64,000 nucleotides of DNA. It comes from Paraburkholderia sp. PREW-6R. Lineage in GTDB: Bacteria > Pseudomonadota > Gammaproteobacteria > Burkholderiales > Burkholderiaceae. The notes beneath the pieces were generated by a model. It made no database searches. It had not been told where the DNA came from and saw only the letters and a list, made by a program, of their open reading frames with translations. Of this stretch, positions 19,204 through 27,573 are shown piece after piece. The stretch's first letter is position 1. Each line of letters opens with the position of its first letter. The position numbers and the translations under genes are program-made. The DNA is taken from assembly GCF_039621805.1 (NCBI RefSeq), contig NZ_CP155075.1, positions 62,001 through 126,000 on the forward strand, in the 5' to 3' direction.

Positions 19204-19998
19204 ATGGCCTCAAAAATTATCGTCGCCGCGTCGGCCCGCCCCGCGCTCGCTGGCCTAGCCAGTCTGCGCACGAAGCTCGCCCGCGCGATGGGCTTGTCCT
19301 TATGCTTCACCACGCTCGCGTGCGCGGCGCAGACACCGCCTGTTCAAGGTCCCGGCATGCCCGTTCCTCCGCCGGTTGCGGGCGGCCCGGCGGGTGGGGC
19401 GCAGACCATCGCCCCGCCGCCGCCCGCACCTCAACCGGTGCGTCAGTCAGCCAGTGAAACGGGCACCGTGAGCCGCTTCGTCATCAATCCGGAAGGCGAT
19501 GTCGACGGCTTTCTGCTCGGCGATGGCTCGCTCGTCCACTTTCCGCCGCACATGAGCGCTCAGCTGGTCGGTGCCATTCATTCCGGCGATCCGGTCAAGA
19601 TCGTGGGCGTTCGCGACAGCGGGGGCAACATGGCCGCGCAGCAAATCACGAATGAGCGGACGCAACAGCAGGTCGTTGACCAGCCTGCGCCCGTGAATAC
19701 GATGCGTATGCCGCCGGCATTGCGGGGAGCAGGGCTGGTCAGACTCAGTGTCGAGGGGACCGTCGCGCGCGTCACCACGGCGCCACGCGGAGAGCCTGAC
19801 GGCGTCATGCTCAGCAATGGAACGATCATCAAAATGCCCCCGCCGGTGGCGCAGCAGTTCGCCAGCCTGATGCGGCCGGACGTGGTGGTTGCGGCCAGTG
19901 GCTACGGCACCCGCAATCAGTACGGCGAAGCGCTCCAGGCAACCGCTTTCGGCGCACCTGGAAAGCTGACGCCGCTCTACGACAACACGCCGAATTAA
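19204..19998 (+). CDS. Exported protein with two FPPH/MPPP repeat units
   Basis: 264 aa. A long signal-like N-terminus (residues 1-41, ending TTLACAAQ) and a Pro/Gly linker (45-80) precede two copies of an OB-like beta unit. Copy 1 (about 85-145): GTVSRFVINPEGDVDGFLL, VHFPPHMS, GDPVKIVGVRD. Copy 2 (about 178-250): GTVARVTTAPRGEPDGVML, IKMPPPVA, VVVAASGYG. The order is the same as in the following gene. ATG 19204 follows GGAGAG. I do not know a named family or function; the unit has the look of a small nucleic-acid or ligand-binding barrel. It is expressed from the sigma54-type promoter at 19157. Confidence 0.8.
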   Translation: MASKIIVAASARPALAGLASLRTKLARAMGLSLCFTTLACAAQTPPVQGPGMPVPPPVAGGPAGGAQTIAPPPPAPQPVRQSASETGTVSRFVINPEGDVDGFLLGDGSLVHFPPHMSAQLVGAIHSGDPVKIVGVRDSGGNMAAQQITNERTQQQVVDQPAPVNTMRMPPALRGAGLVRLSVEGTVARVTTAPRGEPDGVMLSNGTIIKMPPPVAQQFASLMRPDVVVAASGYGTRNQYGEALQATAFGAPGKLTPLYDNTPN

Positions 19999-20024
19999 TT
20001 CTTCTCTTTTCTTGGAGTAGCACC

Positions 20025-20591
20025 ATGCATTGGATTGATCCCGCTTGCCTGCAGGAAACGCGCGGCACGGTCACGCAGTTCCTCCTTAATCCGCACGGAG
20101 AGCTGGACGGCTTCATTCTCGACAATGATCGCCAGGTACATTTTCCGCCGCATTTGTCCCGCCCGTTGGCGAAGCACGTCAGCGTGGGTGACAAGGTGCG
20201 CGTGCGAGGTGTCAAACCGCGCGGGGCCGACATCGTCGCAGGCGTTCTGCTGACTTCGTCAAAGGGTGTCGAGATTCTCGACGAAGGACCTCATCACGAC
20301 GGCGACAAGCATGAGCGGCCGCACGTCGAGAAGCGCCCGATGGATGTGATGGGCGAAGTCCAGTTGTCGCTGTACGGGCCGAAAGGCGAGCTGCGCGGCG
20401 CGTTGCTGACCGACGGAACATCTGTGCGTATGCCACCGCATGCTGCAGAAGCGTTGTCCAGCTATCTGGAGCCTGGTGCGCACATCCAGGTCTGGGGCCG
20501 CGGAGTGAAAAACCGATATGGCGCGTGCATCGAAGTCGACGACATCGCCGAACTGGTCGACGCCGACGACGCGACGGCGACGGGCTATTAA
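20025..20591 (+). CDS. Cytoplasmic paralogue with two FPPH/MPPH repeat units
   Basis: 188 aa, no signal peptide. Copy 1 (about 13-68): GTVTQFLLNPHGELDGFIL, VHFPPHLS, GDKVRVRGVKP. Copy 2 (about 107-172): GEVQLSLYGPKGELRGALL, VRMPPHAA, GAHIQVWGRGV. A His/Asp-rich linker (87-103) joins them and an acidic tail ends the protein. It starts 26 bp after the first paralogue, so both are one transcript. The two genes differ mainly in that the first is exported and this one is not. Function unknown. Confidence 0.8.
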   Translation: MHWIDPACLQETRGTVTQFLLNPHGELDGFILDNDRQVHFPPHLSRPLAKHVSVGDKVRVRGVKPRGADIVAGVLLTSSKGVEILDEGPHHDGDKHERPHVEKRPMDVMGEVQLSLYGPKGELRGALLTDGTSVRMPPHAAEALSSYLEPGAHIQVWGRGVKNRYGACIEVDDIAELVDADDATATGY

Positions 20592-20608
20592 AAGCGACCG
20601 CGATCCCT

Positions 20609-20635
20609 CGGGTGCACGGTAGAAAAGTGCACCCG
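20609..20635 (+). terminator. Perfect 9-bp hairpin after the FPPH-repeat genes
   Basis: CGGGTGCAC and GTGCACCCG pair around the loop GGTAGAAAA, 18 bases past the stop. There is no T-run, so it may be an intrinsic stop of low strength, a 3'-end-stabilising hairpin or an operator of the MFS gene at 20675. Confidence 0.45.
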
Positions 20636-20674
20636 TGGTAGCCAGCTCCGACTAACCCGCAACGGGAGAATGTC

Positions 20675-21934
20675 GTGAACCGACCCGCCCGCTCCACGCT
20701 CCATGCGCTCGATGCGACTAATTTTTTCATGGCTGACGTGCAGGCTGGAATCGGGCCGTTCGTCGGGGTGTTTCTGCAGGCCCGGGGCTGGAACCCTGCG
20801 CTGATCGGCTCGGTGATGACGATAGGAGGCATCGCCGGCATGCTGGCGACCACGCCAGCAGGCGCGATCGTCGATGCGACACGGCACAAACGGGCGGTGG
20901 TGGCGATCGCCTGTGTCATGACGCTGTTCGCATCGGGATTGTTATGGATGTCGAATTCATGGCCGGTCGTTGCGTTATCGCAGGTGGCAACCGCTGTAAC
21001 GGGCGCCGCCGTGGGTCCCGCACTCGCAGGCATTTGCCTCGGACTCGTTCATCGTGCTGGGTTCGATCGCCAGTTCAGCCGCAACCAGGTCGCCAACCAT
21101 GCGGGTAACGTCACCGCCGCCGCACTGTCGGGCTGGCTGGGCTGGCGCTTCGGTTATGGAGCGGTCTTTTTACTCAGCATTGCATTCGCGCTGCTTTCGC
21201 TCGCCTCGGTCGTGGCCATCCCTGCCCACTCCATCGACCACGACGCGGCGCGAGGTCTCGCTCGCGATCATGATCCTCACGAGGGTGACATGGCCGGCCG
21301 GTGGAAGATGCTGCTGCGACACCGGCCGCTGCTCGCACTAGCGGTGTCGCTGGCGCTGTTCCATCTCGGTAACGCTGCAATGCTGCCGCTATATGGGCTC
21401 GCGCTTGTTGCCGGGCATCGCGCGAACGGCAGCGTCGCAACCGCCGAGACGATCGTCATCGCCCAGTCGGTCATGGTGGTGGCCTCGCTTGCGGCGAATC
21501 GCCTGTTCCGCTGGCGCGGCTACTGGTGGGTGATGCTGCTGTCGTTCATGGCCTTGCCGCTGCGTGGGTTCATTGCCGCACATGTAGTCAGTCTGGGGGG
21601 CATCTGGCCGGTCCAGATACTCGACGGTATCGGTGCCGGATTGCAGAGCGTCGCGGTGCCGGCACTCGTGGTCCGCCTGTTACAGGGCACGGGGCGCGTC
21701 AATGTCGGTCAGGGACTGGTCATGACTTTCCAGGCGGTCGGTGCAGGTTTGAGCCCGGCGCTGGGTGGATGGCTCGCAAATACCTTCAGTTACCACGTCG
21801 CCTTTCTGACATTAGGCGGCATTTCGATCGGATCGATTGCTATTTGGCTGCTGTTCAGTAGCCAGGTGCGGCGTGCCTGTGAAGACAAGGCTGCCGTTGA
21901 CACAGAACCCTCGCCGCCCGCTGCGGCCATCTGA
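20675..21934 (+). CDS. MFS transporter
   Basis: 419 aa, 12 predicted membrane helices with a charged central loop (about residues 190-215, His/Asp-rich). The start is GTG at 20675 with GGGAGA six bases upstream. DATNFFMADVQAGIGPFVGVFLQ in TM1 and the GSVMTIGGIAGMLATTPAG loop are typical of a proteobacterial MFS subgroup of unknown substrate. It lies 83 bp after the FPPH-repeat genes with a hairpin between, so it may or may not share their transcript. Confidence 0.88.
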   Translation: MNRPARSTLHALDATNFFMADVQAGIGPFVGVFLQARGWNPALIGSVMTIGGIAGMLATTPAGAIVDATRHKRAVVAIACVMTLFASGLLWMSNSWPVVALSQVATAVTGAAVGPALAGICLGLVHRAGFDRQFSRNQVANHAGNVTAAALSGWLGWRFGYGAVFLLSIAFALLSLASVVAIPAHSIDHDAARGLARDHDPHEGDMAGRWKMLLRHRPLLALAVSLALFHLGNAAMLPLYGLALVAGHRANGSVATAETIVIAQSVMVVASLAANRLFRWRGYWWVMLLSFMALPLRGFIAAHVVSLGGIWPVQILDGIGAGLQSVAVPALVVRLLQGTGRVNVGQGLVMTFQAVGAGLSPALGGWLANTFSYHVAFLTLGGISIGSIAIWLLFSSQVRRACEDKAAVDTEPSPPAAAI

Positions 21935-22024
21935 CCATCCGGTCGAGACAAAGCCGGGAAGTGTGGCGCGAGTACAGGCCCAGTTTTTGCGCGACAGGAC
22001 CTGTCTGCTCAATGGAACGCCACA

Positions 22025-22267
22025 ATGAAAATCAGAACTCAGCACAAGGCCCGGCAACTCCGTATCTATCGCACCTTAAGCGGTCAATGGGGAGGGCGGT
22101 TGTGCGAGGGCCCCGTGCCGATTGCCAACATCGCCGGTTGCGAAACGCCTGCTGAGGTGCGTCATCTCGTTGGAATGGACCAGAATGACGATAATCCAGG
22201 CTCAGTGGACGACGCCGACCGGCGCAGGGCGCCTGACCCGGCCGGTAAAAACGGAAGTGACTCCTAA
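22025..22267 (+). CDS. Small hypothetical protein
   Basis: 80 aa. GGAAC lies about 8 bases before the ATG. The first half is basic with one Trp-Gly-Gly turn (GQWGGRLCEGPVPIANIAGC, two Cys), the second half acidic and disordered. I recognise no family. It is coded on the strand of the MFS gene, 90 bp after it. The compact first half with two Cys could be a small folded domain. Confidence 0.45.
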   Translation: MKIRTQHKARQLRIYRTLSGQWGGRLCEGPVPIANIAGCETPAEVRHLVGMDQNDDNPGSVDDADRRRAPDPAGKNGSDS

Positions 22268-22425
22268 CTGATATGTCGCTTCCCTGCACACACTGAAATC
22301 AGACTGCTCGTCATCGTCGACGAAACTGATTGTCCCGTCGACGCATCGCACCGCACGCTGCGAAAGCCTGCCGAACGAAGCGGCCGGATTGCGGAAGACT
22401 TCCTATCGGCTCTGCGCCTCAGACC

Positions 22426-23307
22426 TTACTGCTCACGAATCGCCTCGCCCTGCATAGAATCATTTTGCTCCGTGCTCGTCATTTCGGAGGCAATGGAGCC
22501 GTGGTTGATAATTGCCACGAGAGAAATCCCTCCGATCATATTGCCGAGCAGGGTGGGCCCAAAAAATACGCAGAGGTAGTCCCGCACGCTTGCGGCGCCG
22601 GTCATCACGCCATAGCTCGCCTCAACGGAGCCGGCGATGATGTGCGACAGATTGCTGATTCCGACCACATACGTAATCAATAAAATCGTGATGAGTCGTG
22701 CCGAACGCGCGCTCGGAAGCAACCAGACCATTAGCGCGATGAGCCAGCCGGCGAACACGGCGCGAACGACCGTAATCGTGAAGCTTCCGGAAAATGGCTG
22801 CGCCGCGAGATGTCCGAGTGCCTTCACGACTTCGTCCGGAAAAACGCCACGAATCTGGAGCATCGCGGCGAAGATGAATGTACCGACGATGTTAAAAACC
22901 AGTACGATCGCCCACAGTCGCCCAGTCTTTGCGACTGTCTTCAGGTCTCTGCGAGTCAGCACAGGAAGAACCGCGCTCAGCGTGCTTTCCGTGAACAGTT
23001 GCTGCTGCCCGAGAATGACGATGACAAATCCAACCGTGTAGCCGAACGACGCGACGAGATGGCGCCAGGGGCTGTCGGGTATCGAACTTTCGATCACAGC
23101 CTGGATCAGGAACGAGAACCCCATCGAGAGACCAGCGGCCAGAGCCGACATCATCAGTGCGCCGGCGGTCCGCTCCATTGCGGTCTCGCCCTCTTCCCGG
23201 ACGACCTCATGAATGACAAGCGCGCGCGGAGACGCGTGCTTGGCTGCCTGCTCCTGTTCGCCGTCGTCGAGGTGAGGAGAATTGGAACCGGAGTCTTGGC
23301 CAGGCAT
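22426..23307 (-). CDS. Formate/nitrite transporter (FNT) family protein, YfdC-like
   Basis: 293 aa. A 50-residue charged N-terminal extension is followed by six hydrophobic helices. FNT marks: FGYTVGFVIVILGQQQLFTEST (about 88-110, TM2 and loop) and the pseudo-repeat NLSHIIAGSVEASYGVMTG near 220, then FGPTLLGNMIGGISLVAIINHG near 250. FNT channels pass small monovalent anions; the YfdC group, with the long N-terminus, is uncharacterised. It is the last gene of a leftward series with three tiny charged proteins. Confidence 0.9.
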   Translation of the reverse strand: MPGQDSGSNSPHLDDGEQEQAAKHASPRALVIHEVVREEGETAMERTAGALMMSALAAGLSMGFSFLIQAVIESSIPDSPWRHLVASFGYTVGFVIVILGQQQLFTESTLSAVLPVLTRRDLKTVAKTGRLWAIVLVFNIVGTFIFAAMLQIRGVFPDEVVKALGHLAAQPFSGSFTITVVRAVFAGWLIALMVWLLPSARSARLITILLITYVVGISNLSHIIAGSVEASYGVMTGAASVRDYLCVFFGPTLLGNMIGGISLVAIINHGSIASEMTSTEQNDSMQGEAIREQ

Positions 23308-23403
23308 GTTTGTCCTTGAAAAACCGTTGGAGGATACGGAAGTCCGCGCGCTCGATCACCACGCGCAGATCGACCGTGATAAATGCAATTCGTTTGATTG
23401 TTG

Positions 23404-23637
23404 TCAGTCAGGGCTGTGCGACGAACCCTGGCTATTGTCCGCATTCTGCTCGTCGAGATTCTTGCTCGAAGAGTTCGAACCCTCGGTATCAGGTTTATCA
23501 GTCTGATCCTCGCCAGTTGACGTCGTAGAGACATCGAGGTCATCGAGAACTCGATCGATCTTCTGACTGTCCCCCTCTCGTAGCGCTTTCTTGGCGTCTT
23601 CCTCAGGGGTAGTGCTGTCGTTGGTAACGTCGGACAT
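23404..23637 (-). CDS. Small acidic disordered protein
   Basis: 77 aa, rich in Asp, Ser, Thr and Glu, without hydrophobic core; the only ordered-looking part is EDAKKALREGDSQKIDRVLDDL (residues 14-35), a probable helix. Of two adjacent ATGs (23640 and 23637), the second is better spaced from GGAG. Tandem with other tiny hydrophilic genes and the FNT gene. Such proteins are often stress-induced; no function is known. Confidence 0.55.
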   Translation of the reverse strand: MSDVTNDSTTPEEDAKKALREGDSQKIDRVLDDLDVSTTSTGEDQTDKPDTEGSNSSSKNLDEQNADNSQGSSHSPD

Positions 23638-23717
23638 CATGGGCTCCGTCAATGGCAGTAGTACAGCTTGCGAACCGCGCTATCCGAAGCAGGGCGGCGT
23701 GATCGGTATGCGGGCCA

Positions 23718-23975
23718 TCAGGCGCCCGAGTCTGGTCTTCCCCGCGGATGATCGCTGCTGGCGTCGGGGCTCGTGTCCGGATCCACACCGTCGTGTTCCG
23801 GAACATAGGGGCCCTGTTCCGGATGATCTTTGCCTTTCGGGACCAGCGTCTCGTCCATATTGCCGTGCGGACGCTGCTCGATCGTGCCATCCGGTTTTTC
23901 GGTGACATCGCCGCTTCCGGCGGCTTGCCTGCGTTGATCGGCCCGCTCGACCGGATCTGACGGTTCGTCGTTCAT
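23718..23975 (-). CDS. Small hydrophilic disordered protein
   Basis: 85 aa, strongly charged and rich in Pro, Gly, Asp and Glu, without any hydrophobic segment. AGGAG lies seven bases before the ATG at 23975. Repeated short words such as RPHGN, KGKDHPEQGP and EHDGVDPD suggest an intrinsically disordered stress protein. It belongs to the same leftward series as its neighbours. Confidence 0.6.
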   Translation of the reverse strand: MNDEPSDPVERADQRRQAAGSGDVTEKPDGTIEQRPHGNMDETLVPKGKDHPEQGPYVPEHDGVDPDTSPDASSDHPRGRPDSGA

Positions 23976-24196
23976 GACTTTCTCCTGGAGTGTCTGCACT
24001 ATGCAGCAACGCTAGTGCCTGCGGACGTGACGCTCATCCGCGCAGGCGACCTGGATTGTCGCGTTGGTCTGGAACAGCCGCATTCCTTGCTCGACGCACC
24101 CGAGGTCGAGTGGAAAGGGTTTCAGGGGTGTCATCGTCGGCCTCTCGTTGCAAGATGCCGTTTCGGGCTCCAGGCGAAGCAGGCAAATCAGGCGAA

Positions 24197-24433
24197 TCAG
24201 CTTTCTTCCCTTCGCAGCGTTCGGGCGAGCTGGTCATACAGCGTTTGCACGGCAATCAGGGACGTGATCAGCCGGTCCATCTCTTCATCGTCCACGATGT
24301 GCTCGGCGCCTCGCCTCATCAGGCGGCGCATCAGGTCGAGATAAGTGCGTCGGCTTCTGAGTTCGCTCAGAAGCCGGTCCTTTTCCCGCTCGACGAGAAT
24401 CAGCTGGTTTTTCAGTTCATCGCGGCTCTGCAT
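24197..24433 (-). CDS. Small helical protein of unknown function
   Basis: 78 aa, almost entirely alpha-helical: residues 1-35 (SRDELKNQLILVEREKDRLL) form a likely coiled coil, and the rest is a second amphipathic helix pair. AGGAAG lies seven bases before the ATG at 24433; an upstream open extension is Arg-rich and unlikely. No family is recognised. First gene of the leftward run that ends with the FNT channel. Confidence 0.6.
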   Translation of the reverse strand: MQSRDELKNQLILVEREKDRLLSELRSRRTYLDLMRRLMRRGAEHIVDDEEMDRLITSLIAVQTLYDQLARTLRREES

Positions 24434-24799
24434 GACGACTTCCTGTCTGATGCGGATACGAAGTATTCGGCGCTGACGACGTGTGCCAGTGACCGATCGT
24501 GGTTTCACCTCGAGCACCCGAAATCCTGCTTGCTCACATTGGCCTGAGCCATGCCGCCGCCGTCATAGACCGGCAGCTGCGGCGATCCGACGAGCTCTAG
24601 CTCGGGAACCGTCCCTTCGGTGCTTATGCACCCGATTGAACGGTTGGTTTGCGGACATGCCAACCGCAGAAACGGGGCCCCCGAAAACTGAGTGTCCATC
24701 TCCCGAAACCGGCGGCTCGGGGCTCAGGCCAGACGGCGGTGCGACCTGGCAAAAAAATTAACTCGCGTTCCCGATTTAGCATGGACCGTGCCGCGTCGA
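24434..24799. other. Gene-free stretch
   Basis: 366 bp. A 64-codon open frame on the - strand (24505-24699) has no spaced ribosome site and no family likeness; others are shorter. It should include the promoter of the small helical protein gene. No motif could be assigned. Confidence 0.45.
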
Positions 24800-25240
24800 C
24801 TACGCGCGCGGCGTCGGCGTCGGGTTCGTGGGGTGTTCACTAGCGGTGGAACGCGCGCTTGCGATGGGTGGTAGTCCTCCAATCTTCTCCGCCAGCATGC
24901 GTTCGTACACGCCGAAGTGCAGGTCCACTTCCTCCTGCGTGACCACTGTCACGACAATGCGGACCTGTCCCGGCAGCAAGCCCAGCACGACCGCGATCGC
25001 CGATTCGAGCTGCGGGACGCATAGCCGGTCATCCGCGAACGTCGTACCCACGGAAAGCTCATACGATTTCTCTTCGCGCACGGTCACGTCGACGAGCCGC
25101 GCCCGGGCGCTCATATTGTTCTCAATGGCGAGGCGCATCACATCCACGGCGGTGCGCATGCTCTCGGTCGGGAAGCCCCTCGGCGAGCGCAGTCGCACGC
25201 GATGCCGACCAAGCGTAATCCAGTCCGAATCGAAGTCCAT
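24800..25240 (-). CDS. Conserved hypothetical protein
   Basis: 146 aa. GGAGG lies seven bases before the ATG at 25240. The chain looks like one alpha/beta domain: beta strands ITLGRHRVRLRSP and DVTVREEKSYELSVG, a helix at 30-50 (STESMRTAVDVMRLA), and QVRIVVTVVTQEEVDLHFGVYERML near 100-125, then a disordered Pro/Thr tail. I recognise no family. It is divergent from the Hsp20 pair, so it may share their heat or stress control. Confidence 0.65.
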   Translation of the reverse strand: MDFDSDWITLGRHRVRLRSPRGFPTESMRTAVDVMRLAIENNMSARARLVDVTVREEKSYELSVGTTFADDRLCVPQLESAIAVVLGLLPGQVRIVVTVVTQEEVDLHFGVYERMLAEKIGGLPPIASARSTASEHPTNPTPTPRA

Positions 25241-25323
25241 GTCAATCCTCCAGGACACTCAACTCCGGCCAGAGTAGGGTTCAGCAGGCATTTTTCAAGA
25301 GCCAAAAAATTCCTGGCGACGCC

Positions 25324-25351
25324 CTTGAAATCTGTTCGGCAAGAACTATTT
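25324..25351 (+). promoter_or_regulatory. Sigma32-like heat-shock promoter
   Basis: CCCTTGAAA with a perfect CTTGAAA -35 (25324-25330), then 13 bases to AACTATTT (25344-25351), a partial match to the CCCCATNT -10. It lies about 130 bases before the first hsp20 ATG, a gene type normally under sigma32. Confidence 0.5.
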
Positions 25352-25485
25352 TTAATCTCGCTCAGGCAGCCACGCGGCGTTGCATCGCGTGCTGCGTGTT
25401 TCGATTTGTTTGCCCGCGTTGGGTAGACGGACTGGAGCGCGTAGGCCCGTCCGTCTCCTCACCGCATTTTCCCGAGGAAACGACC

Positions 25486-25926
25486 ATGAGTGATCTCTAC
25501 TTCACGACCGACCTGTTCAGCCAGTTCGATCGTCTGCATCAGCAGATGGCGGCGCTGTTCGGCGGTAATCCCACCAGTATCCGTACCGACCGCCTGTCGG
25601 CTTTCCCTCAGATCAACGTCGGCACGACGGATGACTCGATTGAAATCGTGGCCTTCGCACCGGGCATCGACCCGAAGCAGCTCGAAGTCTCGATCGACAA
25701 GGGTCTGCTGACGATAGCCGGCGAGCGGGCGCAAGAAACGCGTCCAGCCGACGAGGCGACGCGTCATTACGCACACGAACGTTTCAGCGGCCAATTCCGC
25801 CGCGTCATCGAGCTTCCCCAGCATGCCGATCCAGACCGGGTCGACGCACGTTATGTGAACGGCTGTCTGTGCATCAGCATCGGGAAACGTGAGTCGTCGA
25901 AGCCGCGTGCGATTACTGTTCAATAA
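25486..25926 (+). CDS. Small heat-shock protein, Hsp20 family (first of a pair)
   Basis: 146 aa. The alpha-crystallin domain spans about residues 40-135: PQINVGTTDDSIEIVAFAPG, the strand IDKGLLTIAGER, and the C-terminal VNGCLCISIGKRE; the tail contains a PRAITV (I/V-x-I/V-like) anchoring motif. A short N-terminal arm (DLFSQFDRLHQQMAALFG) binds clients. ATP-independent holdase in the cytoplasm, forming oligomers. ATG 25486 follows GAGGAAA. A second hsp20 gene follows after 25 bp, so the pair is one unit behind a sigma32-like promoter. Confidence 0.94.
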   Translation: MSDLYFTTDLFSQFDRLHQQMAALFGGNPTSIRTDRLSAFPQINVGTTDDSIEIVAFAPGIDPKQLEVSIDKGLLTIAGERAQETRPADEATRHYAHERFSGQFRRVIELPQHADPDRVDARYVNGCLCISIGKRESSKPRAITVQ

Positions 25927-25951
25927 CGAGCTAACGGAGAAGGAGCCGATC

Positions 25952-26359
25952 ATGAACGATGCAACACAACTTACACGTCAGGAGTCCACCAAGGCAGCGC
26001 CTGCCGAGTCGCGCCGGGCAGAAAAGCGGCTGACGTTGAGCCCCGCCGTGGACGTGATCGAGGACGCGCACGGCATCACCCTGTGGGCCGACCTGCCGGG
26101 CGTGGCGCGCGAAAGCCTCGAAATCCGGATTCAGGACGGCAATCTGCGTATCGAGGCGTCCGCCAACGTGCCGACCCGGGACGGCCTGAGACTGCAGCAT
26201 GCGGAGGTGCGTGTTCCTGACTTTGCCCGGTCATTCACGCTTGGCGCCGAACTCGACACATCGAAGATCGAGGCCAATCTGAAGGATGGGGTGCTGAAGC
26301 TGCTGATTCCCCGGCGCGAGGAGGCGCGGCCACGGCGCATAGAGGTCGCCGTCGGTTAA
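25952..26359 (+). CDS. Small heat-shock protein, Hsp20 family (second of a pair)
   Basis: 135 aa. The crystallin domain runs from about 35 to 125: LSPAVDVIEDAHGITLWADLPG, IRIQDGNLRIEAS, and the closing strand ANLKDGVLKLLIPRRE; PRRIEV is the C-terminal anchor. It is more typical of the family in the DLPG turn than the first copy, which reads FAPG. Such pairs often form mixed oligomers. GGAGAAGGAG precedes the ATG at 25952. Confidence 0.94.
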   Translation: MNDATQLTRQESTKAAPAESRRAEKRLTLSPAVDVIEDAHGITLWADLPGVARESLEIRIQDGNLRIEASANVPTRDGLRLQHAEVRVPDFARSFTLGAELDTSKIEANLKDGVLKLLIPRREEARPRRIEVAVG

Positions 26360-26610
26360 TTCAGCGATGAATGCCGAAGCGGGAGCGGGGCAACTTGCCT
26401 TAACGCTTCGCCCCCGCAGGAGCTTCGATGCCACAATGCTTTTCCCCGATCGAAGGCAACATGAAGTTGAGCGAACGATCTGAATCCTGTCGACCGCATC
26501 GCAACATACTCATAGTTGGCGCCGGAAGGAGAGAGCCGCGCTTCTGGGCCGCCTCGCGCTAGGTCGTCGAACGGCGGCTGGAAGTTTTTTGCGGCTCGGA
26601 CATAAGGCGC

Positions 26611-27165
26611 TTACTCCGAAATACCTTTCTTCGAAGCCAACTGTTGGGCCATCTGATAGTGCTCCTTGATGGTCGGCAGCGCTTTCTGCGCGGCTTTCTT
26701 CAGATCGGCGTTCTGACCGTCTGAAGCTTCTTTCTCAAAGGCCGCAATTGCCTGTTTGTGACCCTCAAGGCCGACCTTCGTGATGTAGGCCTTGTCGAAG
26801 TCCGCCCCCTTGAGCGGCTTGAGCGAGTCAAGCACCGCAGTGTCCGAATTGTCCTTCGGCACGGTAACGCCGTGAGGCGCGGCCATTTTCAGCTGAACGG
26901 TCAGCTTCGTGTGATCGAGGATCATGTGATGCGCGAAGGATTTCACGTCCTTGTCGCTGGAATGGCTGGTCGCGAGTTTCGACGCGTCGATCTCTGTCGA
27001 AGACGACATCGATGCGGCCTGCACGAAGTCTTTGTCAACCTGCGCGAGCGGATTGGCGGCCGTTGTCGAGGCAGCCTGTGTCTGAGCTGTCGCAGCGCCG
27101 GCCATGAAGCAGGAGGCTGCGCAGACGGAGCTGATGATCGTTAATTTCTTCAAGCGGTTCTTCAT
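26611..27165 (-). CDS. Exported DUF4142 protein
   Basis: 184 aa. The signal peptide (1-27, ending GAATAQ) precedes a DUF4142 four-helix bundle: DKDFVQAASMSSSTEIDASKLA near 44-65, KDVKSFAHHMILDHTKLT near 73-90, GAQ-like AYITKVGLEGHKQAIAAFEKEA near 125-146. DUF4142 is a ferritin-like fold found in periplasmic proteins; the family metal-binding His are present (HHM, DHT). Its role is unknown, probably stress-related. It stands alone, leftward. Confidence 0.9.
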   Translation of the reverse strand: MKNRLKKLTIISSVCAASCFMAGAATAQTQAASTTAANPLAQVDKDFVQAASMSSSTEIDASKLATSHSSDKDVKSFAHHMILDHTKLTVQLKMAAPHGVTVPKDNSDTAVLDSLKPLKGADFDKAYITKVGLEGHKQAIAAFEKEASDGQNADLKKAAQKALPTIKEHYQMAQQLASKKGISE

Positions 27166-27573
27166 TTTTTCTGTCCAGGTCAGTTATGGGAGTTTGAATG
27201 GAGGCCGGCGCTCCATGGAGTAATGTCTGGCGCTCCAAACTGTCACGTGGGCCATTGCCGTACGAACGGTGTCGCAACGCACATGCCAACTCCCGTGGCT
27301 GGACAAAATCCGCTGGTCGACTAGCCGAGGGCAAGCCAATGCATTCTTTCGCTGGAGAGCGCTTATAGAAGGCCTTGCATTCGATCCGGCCGCACTCTAC
27401 ACAGGGCAAACTGCCTGGCGTTCCTGATTGAAGACCGGCTGTAGCGGCATGTCCGGTGGCGATGTTTCACTGCGCGGCCCGTCGCCGGCCAATTCGCCCG
27501 CCACGCCAGACCGCGAGTCTGCGGCTCACTGCAACGCAGCGAATGACGACCGGAATCGGTTTCCGTCGCGGAA
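27166..27573. other. Gene-free stretch
   Basis: 408 bp between the DUF4142 gene and the kinase end. No open frame has support. The half next to 27166 must carry the DUF4142 promoter. No hairpin with a T-run was found after the kinase gene. Confidence 0.45.

Noticed and set aside
24505..24699. 64-codon - strand frame
   Set aside because: GGGAG sits directly against the ATG, leaving no spacing, and the chain has no recognisable pattern.
26376..26409. GAAGCG/CGCTTC dyad after the second hsp20 gene as terminator
   Set aside because: Only six pairs, long loop and no T-run.
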